From NCBI RefSeq assembly GCF_021538895.1, contig NZ_JADDRL010000019.1:49636-113635 (forward strand): a DNA stretch of 64,000 nt, written 5' to 3'. The notes below the pieces were generated by a model, which had not been told where the DNA came from, searched no databases, and saw nothing but the letters and a program-made list of their open reading frames with translations. Origin of the DNA: Streptomyces olivochromogenes (GTDB lineage Bacteria; Actinomycetota; Actinomycetes; Streptomycetales; Streptomycetaceae). Below are positions 24,668-32,719 of this stretch, piece after piece (positions within the stretch are counted from its first letter, which is position 1; the number at the start of each line of letters is the position of its first letter). Both the position numbers and the translations under genes were made by a program.

Positions 24668-26584
24668 CTACTTCGGAGCGACGAGCATGCGCTCCGTGCC
24701 GAACGTGGCGCCCGTGTGGGTGTACATGGTCGTTTCCCCGTCGGACCAGCGCACGACGAGGTCGTCCGGCCAGCCGTTGCTGTCGTAGCTGCCGGCCGTC
24801 ATCACCACGTCGTGGGTCCAGACGCTCTGCGGCGCGGCCATCTGGACTTCCTTGCCCAGTCCGCCGGGACCGGTCTCCTGGAACTGGGAGACCTTTCCGT
24901 CGGACCAGCGCACCAGGGTGTCCCAGTTCGCGCCGCCCGTGAAGTCGCCCGCGGTGACGAGAGTGGCCTGCTTCCAGGTGTCGTTCGGCTTCAGCAACTG
25001 GTGTTCGGTGCCGAAGCCCTTGTCGCCGACCGCCGTGTAGTCGGTGACCTCGCCGTCGCTCCAGCGCACCAGAAGGTCGGAGACGTACTTCGCCGTACCG
25101 AAGCTGCCCGCGGTGATCTGGTCGGCATGGCTCCAGATGGAGCCGGCGTCGGCCAGCTTGATCCCACCGCCCAGGCCCTTGGTGCCGACGTCGGGGAGGA
25201 TCTTCACCTCTCCGCTGTTCCACACGGCCAGCAGATCCGAGCCGGCGCCGCCGGAGAAGTCGCCGCCGGTGAGCGACTTCACGTTCTTCCAGGTGTCGTT
25301 GGGCCCGGACAGCCGGCGCTCGCCGACGAAGCCGCCGTCGCCGTCACCGATGTAGAGCGTGACCTCGCCGTCCGTCCAGACAACGATCATGTCGCCGTTC
25401 TTGTCCCCGGTGTACTCCCCGGACGCCAGCAGCCTGGCGTGGGTCCAGGTGTCTCCGCTGCCCATGGAGTACGGCAGTGCCGGCTGATCGTAGGACGCGC
25501 CGTGAGAGACGTGCTGGTTCTTCTTCGCCTCGTCGTACAGGCGGAAGAACCAGTCGCCGTGCATGGGGCTGTAGGTCAGCCAGTCGACGTTGTCGTCGTT
25601 GCCGCCGCCGTTGTAGCCGCCGACGTTCCCGATGATCTCTCCGGTGCCCGCCGCCCAGTCGACCGTGGAGAACCAGGGGCCGCCGGAGACACCGCCCCAC
25701 ATGCCGCGGCACTTGGCCTGGATCTGGTAGAAGCCGGGCAGCGCCTCCGTCTGCGTGGGGCAGCGTACGGCGTGGTCCTCGGGGTTGTGGCTGGACGGGT
25801 AGCCGACCATCGTGACCTTGTTGAGGTACTTGGGCGTGCGGAGCAGTTTGTTCGCGCCCACCACGTCCTGCGCCTCTTTGCCGGTCTGCGACGGCTTGAG
25901 CCGGCCGAACGCGAAGTCCAGGTCCGAGACGGCCTTCTTGGAGTTGTGCACGTACCGGTTGTCGACGAACCAGTCGGAAACCCGGTAGAAGCCGTACGGC
26001 TGCTTGTCCAGCGTCTTCTCGGCGACGTACCAGGGAACGAAGACCGCCTTGCCACCGGAACAGTGACCGGCGGTCAGGATCAGATCGTGGTCCGGGCTCT
26101 CCACGACACTGGCGGAGCACTTGTGCGCGTGCATGTGGCCGGTGTCCGGCTCCGTCGTGTAGGTGAAGATCGTCCCTACGGACTTCAGCCCGAGGAAGTG
26201 CTCGGCGGTCGGCATGTCGGCTGCCGCCGAGGGGCCGGCCGGGGCGACCCGGTGGAGACCGTTCTTCGCGCTCGGGCTTGAGCTTGGGCTTGAGTTCGGG
26301 CTCGGGGCCTGGGCCTGCGCGGGGAGGGCCGGGTCAGTGGCCGTGGCGATGCGCTCGGGCGTCCAGAAACGGATGGCGTCCTCGTCCGTCCAGTTCCCGT
26401 CGTCGACAGCCCGGTGAGAGGGCTTGCCCCCGTTCGCCGAGGGGGACGGGGCTGCGGAGGCCGGGGCCGAGGGCGTCGGCGTGACGCCCTGAGCCTGCGC
26501 GAGGCCTCCCCCTCCGGCCAGGAGCAGCGCGGTTCCGGCTGCCGAGACCACGAGGCGGGATATTCGTCTGTATGAGGTAGGCAA
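24668..26584 (-). CDS. secreted trypsin-like serine protease with five C-terminal FG-GAP/VCBS-like repeats
   Basis: A 638-aa exported protein: signal peptide (RLVVSAAGTALLLAGGGGLAQA), a Ser/Pro/Ala-rich pro-region containing DGNWTDEDAIRFWTPERIATA, a chymotrypsin-fold domain, and a repeat domain. Catalytic marks: His in LILTAGHCSG, Asp in SDLDFAFG, Ser in WGGVSGGPW. From about residue 385 there are five repeats of about 50 aa, each opening with W-x-x-A-type helices then TAGDFTG and VRWSDGEVT. These resemble FG-GAP/VCBS propeller blades and probably attach the protease to its substrate or the wall. It is a paralog of the protease at 10282, which lacks the repeats. Convergent with the S1-domain gene. 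Confidence 0.87.
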   Translation of the reverse strand: MPTSYRRISRLVVSAAGTALLLAGGGGLAQAQGVTPTPSAPASAAPSPSANGGKPSHRAVDDGNWTDEDAIRFWTPERIATATDPALPAQAQAPSPNSSPSSSPSAKNGLHRVAPAGPSAAADMPTAEHFLGLKSVGTIFTYTTEPDTGHMHAHKCSASVVESPDHDLILTAGHCSGGKAVFVPWYVAEKTLDKQPYGFYRVSDWFVDNRYVHNSKKAVSDLDFAFGRLKPSQTGKEAQDVVGANKLLRTPKYLNKVTMVGYPSSHNPEDHAVRCPTQTEALPGFYQIQAKCRGMWGGVSGGPWFSTVDWAAGTGEIIGNVGGYNGGGNDDNVDWLTYSPMHGDWFFRLYDEAKKNQHVSHGASYDQPALPYSMGSGDTWTHARLLASGEYTGDKNGDMIVVWTDGEVTLYIGDGDGGFVGERRLSGPNDTWKNVKSLTGGDFSGGAGSDLLAVWNSGEVKILPDVGTKGLGGGIKLADAGSIWSHADQITAGSFGTAKYVSDLLVRWSDGEVTDYTAVGDKGFGTEHQLLKPNDTWKQATLVTAGDFTGGANWDTLVRWSDGKVSQFQETGPGGLGKEVQMAAPQSVWTHDVVMTAGSYDSNGWPDDLVVRWSDGETTMYTHTGATFGTERMLVAPK

Positions 26585-26735
26585 GGAATGCTTTCTGATT
26601 CAGATGCATGGGAAGAGCCGCCTGTGGACCAAGAGCGGCCAGAGGCAGCGGTGAGGGCGGTCGGCAGCGCAAGCAGCAGCGACTGCCCACCGCTCGCTGG
26701 GTCGCAGGGCGCGCGACACCCTGCCGAGGGCGCCG

Positions 26736-27629
26736 CTAGGCGGAGGCAGCGGCCTTGCGCGTACGGCGGCGGCGCAGCGCGATCCCGGCGCCCGCGACGA
26801 GCGCCACACCCGCGGCCGCGACGGCACCACTGGTCACCCAGGAAGGGCCGTGGGCGACGGGCTTGCCGGCCACTGTGACCCGCCGCGTCGTGGTCTGCTG
26901 CCCACTGTGGCTGACAACGGTCAGCTTGTAGCGGCCGTTGGGGACGTCGTCGCGCACCCGCGTGTGGCCCGCGTAGATCGTGGCCCCGTCGTCGCATTTG
27001 CAGCCGGGGTCGTCCGCGCTGCCCGTCCGGATGGTCAACGGGCTCTTGAATATGGGCGAGGTGACGGTCAGCGAGTGCTCGTTCGGTGCGGCCTGAAGGT
27101 CGGTGAGAACCACCCGGACCTCACTGCCGGGCCGTACCCGGGCAGAACCGTCGCTACCGGGAAGCGCGTCCCTCGGGCTGATGACGAACCGGCCTATCTC
27201 CGCGGATCCTTCGGCCGCGACCTTGAGCCGCGCGGTGGCGACGGTACGGCCATGACTCGTCGCGGTGACGGGGTAGGTGCCGGCGCGCAGACCCGAGCGG
27301 ATGCGGTGCCGTGTTCCCGGCCTGTCGACCTGGACCGACTGCGTCGCGCCCTTCTTGACCGGGGTGAGGGTGATCGGCTCCACCAGGGCCGGAGAGGTGA
27401 CCGTCACGGCGTCCCACCCCGGAGGCATCCCCTGGATGTCGAACCAGAGTGCGTCACCCGCCTCGAGGCGCAGACCCTGCGGCACGACGTATGTCAGGCG
27501 AACCGAGGCCGAGGGGCTGCTGCTTGCGGCCGGGCTCGCCCCCTCGGCCGATGCCCCTGCCGCGGCTCCCGCCGAGGACACCGCAACGAGACCGGCGACA
27601 GTCACGGCTCGCACTGCATTGAGGATCAA
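26736..27629 (-). CDS. secreted, C-terminally membrane-anchored surface protein
   Basis: A 297-aa protein that I do not assign to a named family. A TTG at 27629, six bases after GGAAGGGGGAG, is the best start and opens a signal peptide (VTVAGLVAVSSAGAAAGASA). The extracellular region contains two beta-sandwich-like modules (from about 55 and 150), each with VTSPxxxxPLTL/I phrases, and a Cys pair in GCKCDDG. Near the C-terminus one membrane span (SGAVAAAGVALVAGAGIAL) is followed by RRRRTRK, so the protein is anchored with a short basic tail inside. No LPxTG sortase motif is seen. It precedes the protease gene by 150 bases on the same strand and may be co-transcribed. Confidence 0.65.
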   Translation of the reverse strand: MILNAVRAVTVAGLVAVSSAGAAAGASAEGASPAASSSPSASVRLTYVVPQGLRLEAGDALWFDIQGMPPGWDAVTVTSPALVEPITLTPVKKGATQSVQVDRPGTRHRIRSGLRAGTYPVTATSHGRTVATARLKVAAEGSAEIGRFVISPRDALPGSDGSARVRPGSEVRVVLTDLQAAPNEHSLTVTSPIFKSPLTIRTGSADDPGCKCDDGATIYAGHTRVRDDVPNGRYKLTVVSHSGQQTTTRRVTVAGKPVAHGPSWVTSGAVAAAGVALVAGAGIALRRRRTRKAAASA

Positions 27630-27793
27630 ACGATCTCCCCCTTCCGTCCGAGGTCGTTCGACGATTTCGATCATGAAGAGGGTGGTTCCGCACAGAAGGT
27701 TGCTTCACCGCGCGTAGTACGGACGGCCGGGCGAACAGGCCGATGCCGGACAGTTGGACCGGCATCCCAAACCCCTGTCGCTAGCCTCTGCGC

Positions 27794-28648
27794 ATGCCCG
27801 ACGACCTCACGCCCGCACAACGCGACGACAGGCCCGACGAGTCCCGGCGGGCGCGCCTGAGCCGGATCTTCGACGAGGACGCGGAGCTGTACGACCGGGC
27901 CAGACCCGGATATCCGACGGAGTTGTACGACGACCTCGTGGAACTCGCGGGTGCCCGCCCCGGCAGCCGCGTACTGGAGGTGGGCTGCGGGACCGGCCAG
28001 GCGACGGTGCCTCTGGCCCGGCGCGGCTGCAGGATCACGGCCGTCGAGGCGGGACCGCGCATGGCCGCGCTCGCCCGCCGCAACCTCGCCGAGGCCGCGG
28101 CGCCGGGGTGGGTGGAAGTGGACGTGGTGACGGCGGAGTTCGAGAACTGGCCGTTGCCGGAGCAGCCGTTCGACGCGGTCGTCTCGGCGACGGCGTTCCA
28201 CTGGATCGACCCGGCGGTACGGATGGCCAAGGCCGCCGACGCACTGCGTTCGGGAGGTGCGCTCGCCGTGGTGCGCAACCAGCATGTGTGGGGTGGCACC
28301 GAGGAGTTCTTCGTGGAGGTGCAGCGCTGCTACGAGCGCTTCGACCCCGCGACGCCACCCGGGCTGCGCCCTCCCGCGGCCGCCGAGGTCGAGGGCTTGG
28401 ACCATGCGGAGGAGGTGGCGCGGAGCGGGCGGTTCGGCGCCACGGTCTTCCGCCGCTACGAGCAGGATCTCACCTACACGACGTCGGAGTATCTGGAGCT
28501 GTTGCGGACCTACTCCGGCCACCGCGCCCTCCCGGAAGCCGCCAGGAACGGGCTGTTGGGGTGCATCGCGGGCCTGATCGACGGGCGGTACGGCGGCCGG
28601 GTGACCAAGCGCTACCTCTTCGAGTTGGGAGTGTCACGGCGGCGGTGA
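27794..28648 (+). CDS. class I SAM-dependent methyltransferase
   Basis: A 284-aa soluble methyltransferase. SAM-binding motif I is SRVLEVGCGTGQATVPLARRG near residue 58; the acidic residue at the end of strand 2 (ITAVEAGPRMAALARRN) and motif IV (FDAVVSATAFHWIDP) follow, as in the Methyltransf_11/25 family. The C-terminal half contains the helix-rich cap (YEQDLTYTTSEYLELLRTYSGH) typical of small-molecule methyltransferases of actinomycetes. The acceptor substrate is unknown. The stop codon overlaps a GTG start (GTGA) of a small membrane protein gene, so the two are probably co-translated. Confidence 0.88.
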   Translation: MPDDLTPAQRDDRPDESRRARLSRIFDEDAELYDRARPGYPTELYDDLVELAGARPGSRVLEVGCGTGQATVPLARRGCRITAVEAGPRMAALARRNLAEAAAPGWVEVDVVTAEFENWPLPEQPFDAVVSATAFHWIDPAVRMAKAADALRSGGALAVVRNQHVWGGTEEFFVEVQRCYERFDPATPPGLRPPAAAEVEGLDHAEEVARSGRFGATVFRRYEQDLTYTTSEYLELLRTYSGHRALPEAARNGLLGCIAGLIDGRYGGRVTKRYLFELGVSRRR

Positions 28649-28947
28649 CACCGGTCGACCCACTGCGGCCACCGTCATGGGCGATCGGTCAAGTCCGCGA
28701 CCGGCTCCAGTTCCTGGCCGAGTTTCGCTCCGACTGGCCGCACGTCGAGGTGAGCCGCTTCCATCGTGCGCTGTCCGTGTTCGTCTCGTCGGTGGCCATC
28801 GCCCTGGTGGCGGCCGAGACCGTCCGCCACCACCGGCCCGCCGAGATCACGATCTTGGCGGCTGTCCTCCTCCCCCACTGTGCGATCGCGACGCTGTTGG
28901 TCCGGCGGATGGGGAGGTCTCCGCACGGCGGTGAGCACAGAGGGTGA
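28645..28947 (+). CDS. small membrane protein, coupled to the methyltransferase
   Basis: A 100-aa protein starting at a GTG that shares GTGA with the methyltransferase stop. Two hydrophobic segments are visible, VFVSSVAIALVAAET and ITILAAVLLPHCAIATLLV, separated by a short charged loop (VRHHRPAE); the ends are soluble and basic. I do not recognise the family. The coupling and normal codon use argue that it is real. Its 3' end is about 60 bases from the stop of the convergent enoyl-CoA hydratase gene. Confidence 0.5.
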   Translation: MTPVDPLRPPSWAIGQVRDRLQFLAEFRSDWPHVEVSRFHRALSVFVSSVAIALVAAETVRHHRPAEITILAAVLLPHCAIATLLVRRMGRSPHGGEHRG

Positions 28948-29008
28948 GCCGACCCGCCGCGAACAGGAGGCGCTGCGCCTGATCGCGGCGGGACGGGCCG
29001 CGGGTCGG

Positions 29009-29872
29009 TCAGGAGACGCGGTCCAGCGAGCCCTCAAGGTCGAGTTCGCCCTCGCGGGTCTGCGCCCCGGCCTCCACGGCGGCACGCATACGGTCGACCA
29101 CCGCGTCCGGCGCCGGATACACCCCGCCCAACGCCTTGCTCTCCTCGCCGAGTCCCTCCAGCAGGTTCCCGCTGGTGACCGCGGCACCGACCGCCGCCTT
29201 GGCCGCGGCGATCTGCTCCGGGCGCAGCACCGCGATGCGACGGGCGAGCGCGTCGACGAAGGCGTCGAGTTCCTCCGCCGGGAGTGCGCGGTTGATCCAG
29301 CCATAGCGCTCGGCCAGGTCCGCGTCGAAGAGGTTCCCGCCCAGGATCACCTCCAGCGCCCTGGCCCGCCCGACCAGCGGGGTCAGCAGCTGGGTGCCGC
29401 CGCCACCGGGAATGATGCCCATGCGGGTCTCGGGCTGGGCGAGCCAGGTCCGCCCCTGGGCGGCGAAGCGCATGTCGAGTGCCATGGCCAGCTCGTTGCC
29501 GCCGCCGCGCAGGCGCCCGGCGAGCTTGGCGATCGTCACCTGCGGCAGCGCGCGCAGGCGCAGCATCAGCTTCTGCATCGGGTTGATCAGCGACTCGTCG
29601 GCGCCGGTGCCGCCGTCGGGGTTGGCCAGCTCGGCGAAGGTCTCCGGCTTGAGCATGAAACCCAGGTCGACGTGGGCGACGAAGAAGTCCGGGTCGGCGC
29701 TCTGCAGCACGATCACGCGCACCCGCTCGTCGTCCCGGACGGCTCCGACGAAGTCGTGGAGTTCGTTGATGAGCGTCGTGTCGAGCATGTTGACCGGCGG
29801 GTTGTCGAGCGTGACGTGAGCCACGCCCGCGTCGATCGCCACGCGCAGATCCGTGTATCCGTCGTAGGACAT
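29009..29872 (-). CDS. enoyl-CoA hydratase/isomerase family protein
   Basis: A 287-aa crotonase-fold enzyme. N-terminal VAHVTLDNPPVNMLD is the family opening, the first oxyanion-hole element is in GFMLK, and the second (LRGGGNELAMALDMRFAA) plus GIIPGGGGTQLLTPLVG hold the CoA-binding and catalytic acidic positions. It would hydrate or isomerise an acyl-CoA in the cytoplasm. Start: ATG at 29872. It is divergent from a MerR-type regulator (29960), with a likely shared operator between them; this pairing in actinomycetes usually means local control. Confidence 0.88.
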   Translation of the reverse strand: MSYDGYTDLRVAIDAGVAHVTLDNPPVNMLDTTLINELHDFVGAVRDDERVRVIVLQSADPDFFVAHVDLGFMLKPETFAELANPDGGTGADESLINPMQKLMLRLRALPQVTIAKLAGRLRGGGNELAMALDMRFAAQGRTWLAQPETRMGIIPGGGGTQLLTPLVGRARALEVILGGNLFDADLAERYGWINRALPAEELDAFVDALARRIAVLRPEQIAAAKAAVGAAVTSGNLLEGLGEESKALGGVYPAPDAVVDRMRAAVEAGAQTREGELDLEGSLDRVS

Positions 29873-29922
29873 ATCGCGCTTCTCTCATGAAATCTCTGGC
29901 CACTGGCCCGTACGTCGGTCAC

Positions 29923-29950
29923 GCTAAGAGCTGACGCTGACGTCAGAGGC
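29923..29950. promoter_or_regulatory. MerR-type operator between divergent genes
   Basis: The spacer between the enoyl-CoA hydratase and MerR genes contains GCTGACGCTGACGTCAGAGG, in which CTGACGTCAG (29937-29946) is a perfect palindrome preceded by an overlapping CTGACG half-site. MerR-family proteins bind palindromes placed between -35 and -10 boxes, so this is the likely control site for both genes. Confidence 0.5.
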
Positions 29951-29959
29951 AAGGGGAAA

Positions 29960-30328
29960 ATGATGCGCATCGGTGAACTCGCCGCCAAGACCGGCGTGAG
30001 TGTGCGGGCGCTGCGGTACTACGAGGAGCAGCACCTGCTCGGCTCCGAGCGCAGCACCAGCGGGCAGCGGCACTACGCCGACAACGCGGTCGACCGCGTC
30101 CTGCTGATCCAGCAGCTGTACGCGGCGGGGCTGTCGAGCAGGTCGATCGTGGAACTGCTGCCCTGCGTCGTGACCGGTGAGGTGACGCCGGAGCTGCTGG
30201 AGCGGCTGTCGGCCGAGCGGGACCGCATCGACCGCCAGATACACATGCTGACCGACACCAGGGACAGGCTGGACACCATCATCACGCAGGCCACCACCAC
30301 CTTCCGGACGGGCCGCCCCTGCGACTGA
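29960..30328 (+). CDS. MerR family transcriptional regulator
   Basis: A 122-aa regulator. The winged HTH is complete: RIGELAAKTGVSVRALRYYEEQHLL at the start, then SGQRHYADNAVDRVLLIQQLYAAG, and the dimerising coiled coil ELLERLSAERDRIDRQIHMLTDTRDRLDTII ends the protein. No Cys-rich metal-binding tail and no ligand domain follow, so it is a short MerR member of the soluble-inducer or redox type. The ATG at 29960 (or 29963) follows AAGGGG. The target is probably the divergent enoyl-CoA hydratase gene. Confidence 0.9.
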   Translation: MMRIGELAAKTGVSVRALRYYEEQHLLGSERSTSGQRHYADNAVDRVLLIQQLYAAGLSSRSIVELLPCVVTGEVTPELLERLSAERDRIDRQIHMLTDTRDRLDTIITQATTTFRTGRPCD

Positions 30329-30355
30329 CGCGATCACAGCGTCACGAGACCTGCT

Positions 30356-31354
30356 TCAGTCGCCGGTGCCCGAGTGCCGGAACCGGCTGCGGTACTCGGT
30401 CGGGGTGGTGTTCAGCTTGCGCCGGAAGGCCCGTATGAGGGTGTCGATGGTGTTGAAGCCGCAGGCCGACGCCACGCGGTCGAGAGTGTCGTCCGTGGTT
30501 TCGAGTCGGTGCCGTGCGACTTCGACACGGGCGGCTTCGACGTAACGGCTGGGCGTGGTGCCGAGTTCGTCATTGAACAGCCGGTTGAGCTGTCGTTCGC
30601 CGACATTGACATGGGCGGCGAGATCGGCGACGGACAGCGACCCGGCTATGTTCCGCGTGATGTAGAGGCGCAGGTCGTCCATGCGTCTGGACGTGGAACC
30701 GGTCTCGATAGGCACGCTGAACTGGCTCTGCCCGCTGGGCCGCTTCAGGTACATCACGAGCTGTCGGGCCACCCGCATGGCCGCGGGTTCCCCGAAGTCC
30801 TCCGCCACCAGGGCCAGCGACAGATCGAGGCAGGCGGTGAGCCCGGCTCCCGTCCATACGTCGCCCTGCCGAATGAAGATCGGGTCGGCGTCAACCTCCA
30901 CCGACGGGTGCTCGGCGGCCAGTTGCTGAGCGGTCGACCAGTGGGTGGTGGCGCGCTTTCCGTCGAGCAGCCCGGCCGCCGCGAGGAGATGCGCACCGAC
31001 GCAGACGGAGGCGATACGGCGGGAGCGGCCGGCGAGTTCCTTCACCCGGGCGACCACGCCCGGATCCACGAGGGCCTGGACCTGGCGCCGTTGGTCGACC
31101 TCGACGGAGCCGGGAACCATGAGCGTGTCGATGGGCCGCCGAGCCACCTCCTCGAAGGTCGCATCGGGCAGCACCCGGACGCCCGCCGCCGTGGTGACGG
31201 GGTTCAGGGCCTCGGCCGCCAGGACGACTTCGTAGCCGGAGTCCCCGTCCAACTCCCGCTCAAGCAGCGTGAACACTTCGGGCGGTCCGGTGACGTCGAG
31301 CAGGTCGACACCGTCGAAAAGCACGACGACGACGAGTCTTTGGATACAGCCCAT
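30356..31354 (-). CDS. GlxA-type transcriptional regulator (DJ-1/PfpI domain plus AraC HTH)
   Basis: A 332-aa regulator. N-terminal DJ-1/PfpI domain (VVVLFDGVDLLDVTGPPEVF; nucleophile-elbow-like SVCVGAHLLAAAGLLDG near residue 110) and C-terminal AraC/XylS pair of HTHs (SVADLAAHVNVGERQLNRLFNDELG, then DRVASACGFNTIDTLIRAFRRKLNTTPTEYR). The ATG at 31354 is used; a GTG at 31363 is equally possible. The DJ-1 domain serves as a ligand sensor rather than a protease. GlxA-type proteins often control isonitrile, amidase or stress genes nearby; here the nearest gene upstream is only a broken VOC fragment, so the target is unclear. Confidence 0.87.
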   Translation of the reverse strand: MGCIQRLVVVVLFDGVDLLDVTGPPEVFTLLERELDGDSGYEVVLAAEALNPVTTAAGVRVLPDATFEEVARRPIDTLMVPGSVEVDQRRQVQALVDPGVVARVKELAGRSRRIASVCVGAHLLAAAGLLDGKRATTHWSTAQQLAAEHPSVEVDADPIFIRQGDVWTGAGLTACLDLSLALVAEDFGEPAAMRVARQLVMYLKRPSGQSQFSVPIETGSTSRRMDDLRLYITRNIAGSLSVADLAAHVNVGERQLNRLFNDELGTTPSRYVEAARVEVARHRLETTDDTLDRVASACGFNTIDTLIRAFRRKLNTTPTEYRSRFRHSGTGD

Positions 31355-31616
31355 GTCAGTCACCAGTCCCCCGGACGTTCGGGCGGCATGTCGCTTTCTG
31401 CAAGTAGTACGACATTGCCGCCATGCAGCACGGATCGTAGCGTGCGACTCGGCCGCCACGGAGGGCCGGAAACGTCCAACGTACGACCGCGGAAGGGGCA
31501 GTTGTGCCTCCGAAGACGCTACGTGACTTCGACGCCTCGACCGTGCGGCCGAACTCCGACGCCACAATGACACCCTGAGCCACCAGCCTCACCGATCAGT
31601 CCGAAGATGTCTCGCC

Positions 31617-31862
31617 GCTGCAGATGAAGTTGACCGCCATCACCTCGACTGCGCGGTGGAGGACCTGGACGCGGCCGAGGCCCGATTGCTGGAGCCGGGG
31701 GCGGGGAAGCCGGCTCACCAGCCGGGGAAGGACAGGTGGCGGGACTTCACGGATCCGGCCGGTCACCCCTTCTGCCTGGTCAGGCGAAGTGGCAACGAGT
31801 CGGCCCAGACGCATGAGGGGACTACGGCCGCGTCTGGATGTCGATCTCATCGAGGGCATTGA
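31617..31862 (+). pseudogene. C-terminal fragment of a VOC/glyoxalase family protein
   Basis: In one frame the sequence reads HHLDCAVEDLDAAEARLLEPGAGKP, then DRWRDFTDPAGHPFCLVR, which is the second half of a VOC (glyoxalase/bleomycin-resistance-like) protein with the conserved DPAGHPFCL end. The first half of the domain is absent; upstream is the regulatory region of the GlxA-type gene. The frame runs on as unrelated residues until the stop at 31862. No start with a ribosome site fits. It is treated as a deletion remnant; the 5' limit is approximate. Confidence 0.6.
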
Positions 31863-31951
31863 CGAGGTCTTCGACCAGCCTGTGCTGCCGCTCTCGCTCG
31901 GGATGCCAGGCCGCGCCTCTCGGGCTGCCGGCGGCCCTTTATGCTGAGACC

Positions 31952-32530
31952 GTGACACCCAGAACCGGGCAGGGCCCCGCGCTGCGAGCGGATGCCGCGC
32001 GCAACCGTGCCCGGGTGTTGCAGGTCGCCCGGGAGCAGTTGGCCGCCGGTGACGACTCGCTCCAGCTGAACACCATCGCCCGGCTCGCCGGCGTGGGCGT
32101 GGGAACCGTGTACCGGCACTTCCCCAACCGTCATGCGCTGGTGGAGGCCCTGTCGGCAGAGCGCCTCCGGGAGCTGCTCGACGAGGCGCAGGCGGCCGCC
32201 GCCACCGAGAACGCGCTCACGGGCCTGCACCGCCTGCTCGGCTTCACGCTCGACCGCGCGCTGGACGACCCCGGGTTCGCCGCCGTACTGGAGTCCGCGA
32301 ACGATGCCGAGGCACAGACCTCGCAGATGAAGGCCGAGCTCGACCGGGCCGTCGCGGACCTGCTGGACCGCGCCCGCCTCAGCGGTGCCATCCGAGCCGG
32401 TATCGAGGCGGAGGACGTGCGGCGCCTGCTCTGCGGGATCGAGCACGCCGTACGCACCGGCGACAGCGACGCCGCCCGCCGAGAGCTCTATCTCGACGTC
32501 CTTCTTGAGGGGCTGCGCCCTCCGCGCTGA
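31952..32530 (+). CDS. TetR family transcriptional regulator
   Basis: A 192-aa regulator starting at GTG 31952 (VTPRTGQGPALRADAARNRARVL). The HTH is LNTIARLAGVGVGTVYRHFPNRHALVEAL (residues about 35-63). The C-terminal ligand domain is of the short TetR_C_SBD type used for SDR or oxidoreductase control. It lies upstream of an SDR gene in the same direction. The 190-base gap between them contains two copies of a 16-bp palindromic box, which suggests that it represses the SDR gene. Confidence 0.85.
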   Translation: MTPRTGQGPALRADAARNRARVLQVAREQLAAGDDSLQLNTIARLAGVGVGTVYRHFPNRHALVEALSAERLRELLDEAQAAAATENALTGLHRLLGFTLDRALDDPGFAAVLESANDAEAQTSQMKAELDRAVADLLDRARLSGAIRAGIEAEDVRRLLCGIEHAVRTGDSDAARRELYLDVLLEGLRPPR

Positions 32531-32633
32531 CGGACGGCAGACCGCACCCCTCCCCCGGCACCCCTCCCCCTGGCACGTACACCGGCCGACCGCCACCGAG
32601 GCAGTCGGCCGGGCCGCCCGCCCACCCTTCCTC

Positions 32634-32693
32634 AACCGGATAGCCATCCGCTTGTGCTAGCGTGCCCTCATCGAACCGGATAGCTATCCGGAT
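32634..32693. promoter_or_regulatory. twin palindromic operator boxes before the SDR gene
   Basis: CCGGATAGCTATCCGG (32676-32691) is a perfect 16-bp palindrome. A second copy, CCGGATAGCCATCCGC (32636-32651), with two changes, lies exactly 40 bp upstream. A TAGCGT (32658-32663) that could serve as a -10 box lies between them. Two near-identical boxes at this spacing are typical of TetR dimers binding a promoter, so this is the likely TetR control site. Confidence 0.65.
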
Positions 32694-32719
32694 GTGCGCC
32701 AACGCGGAGGGGCAGAGCT

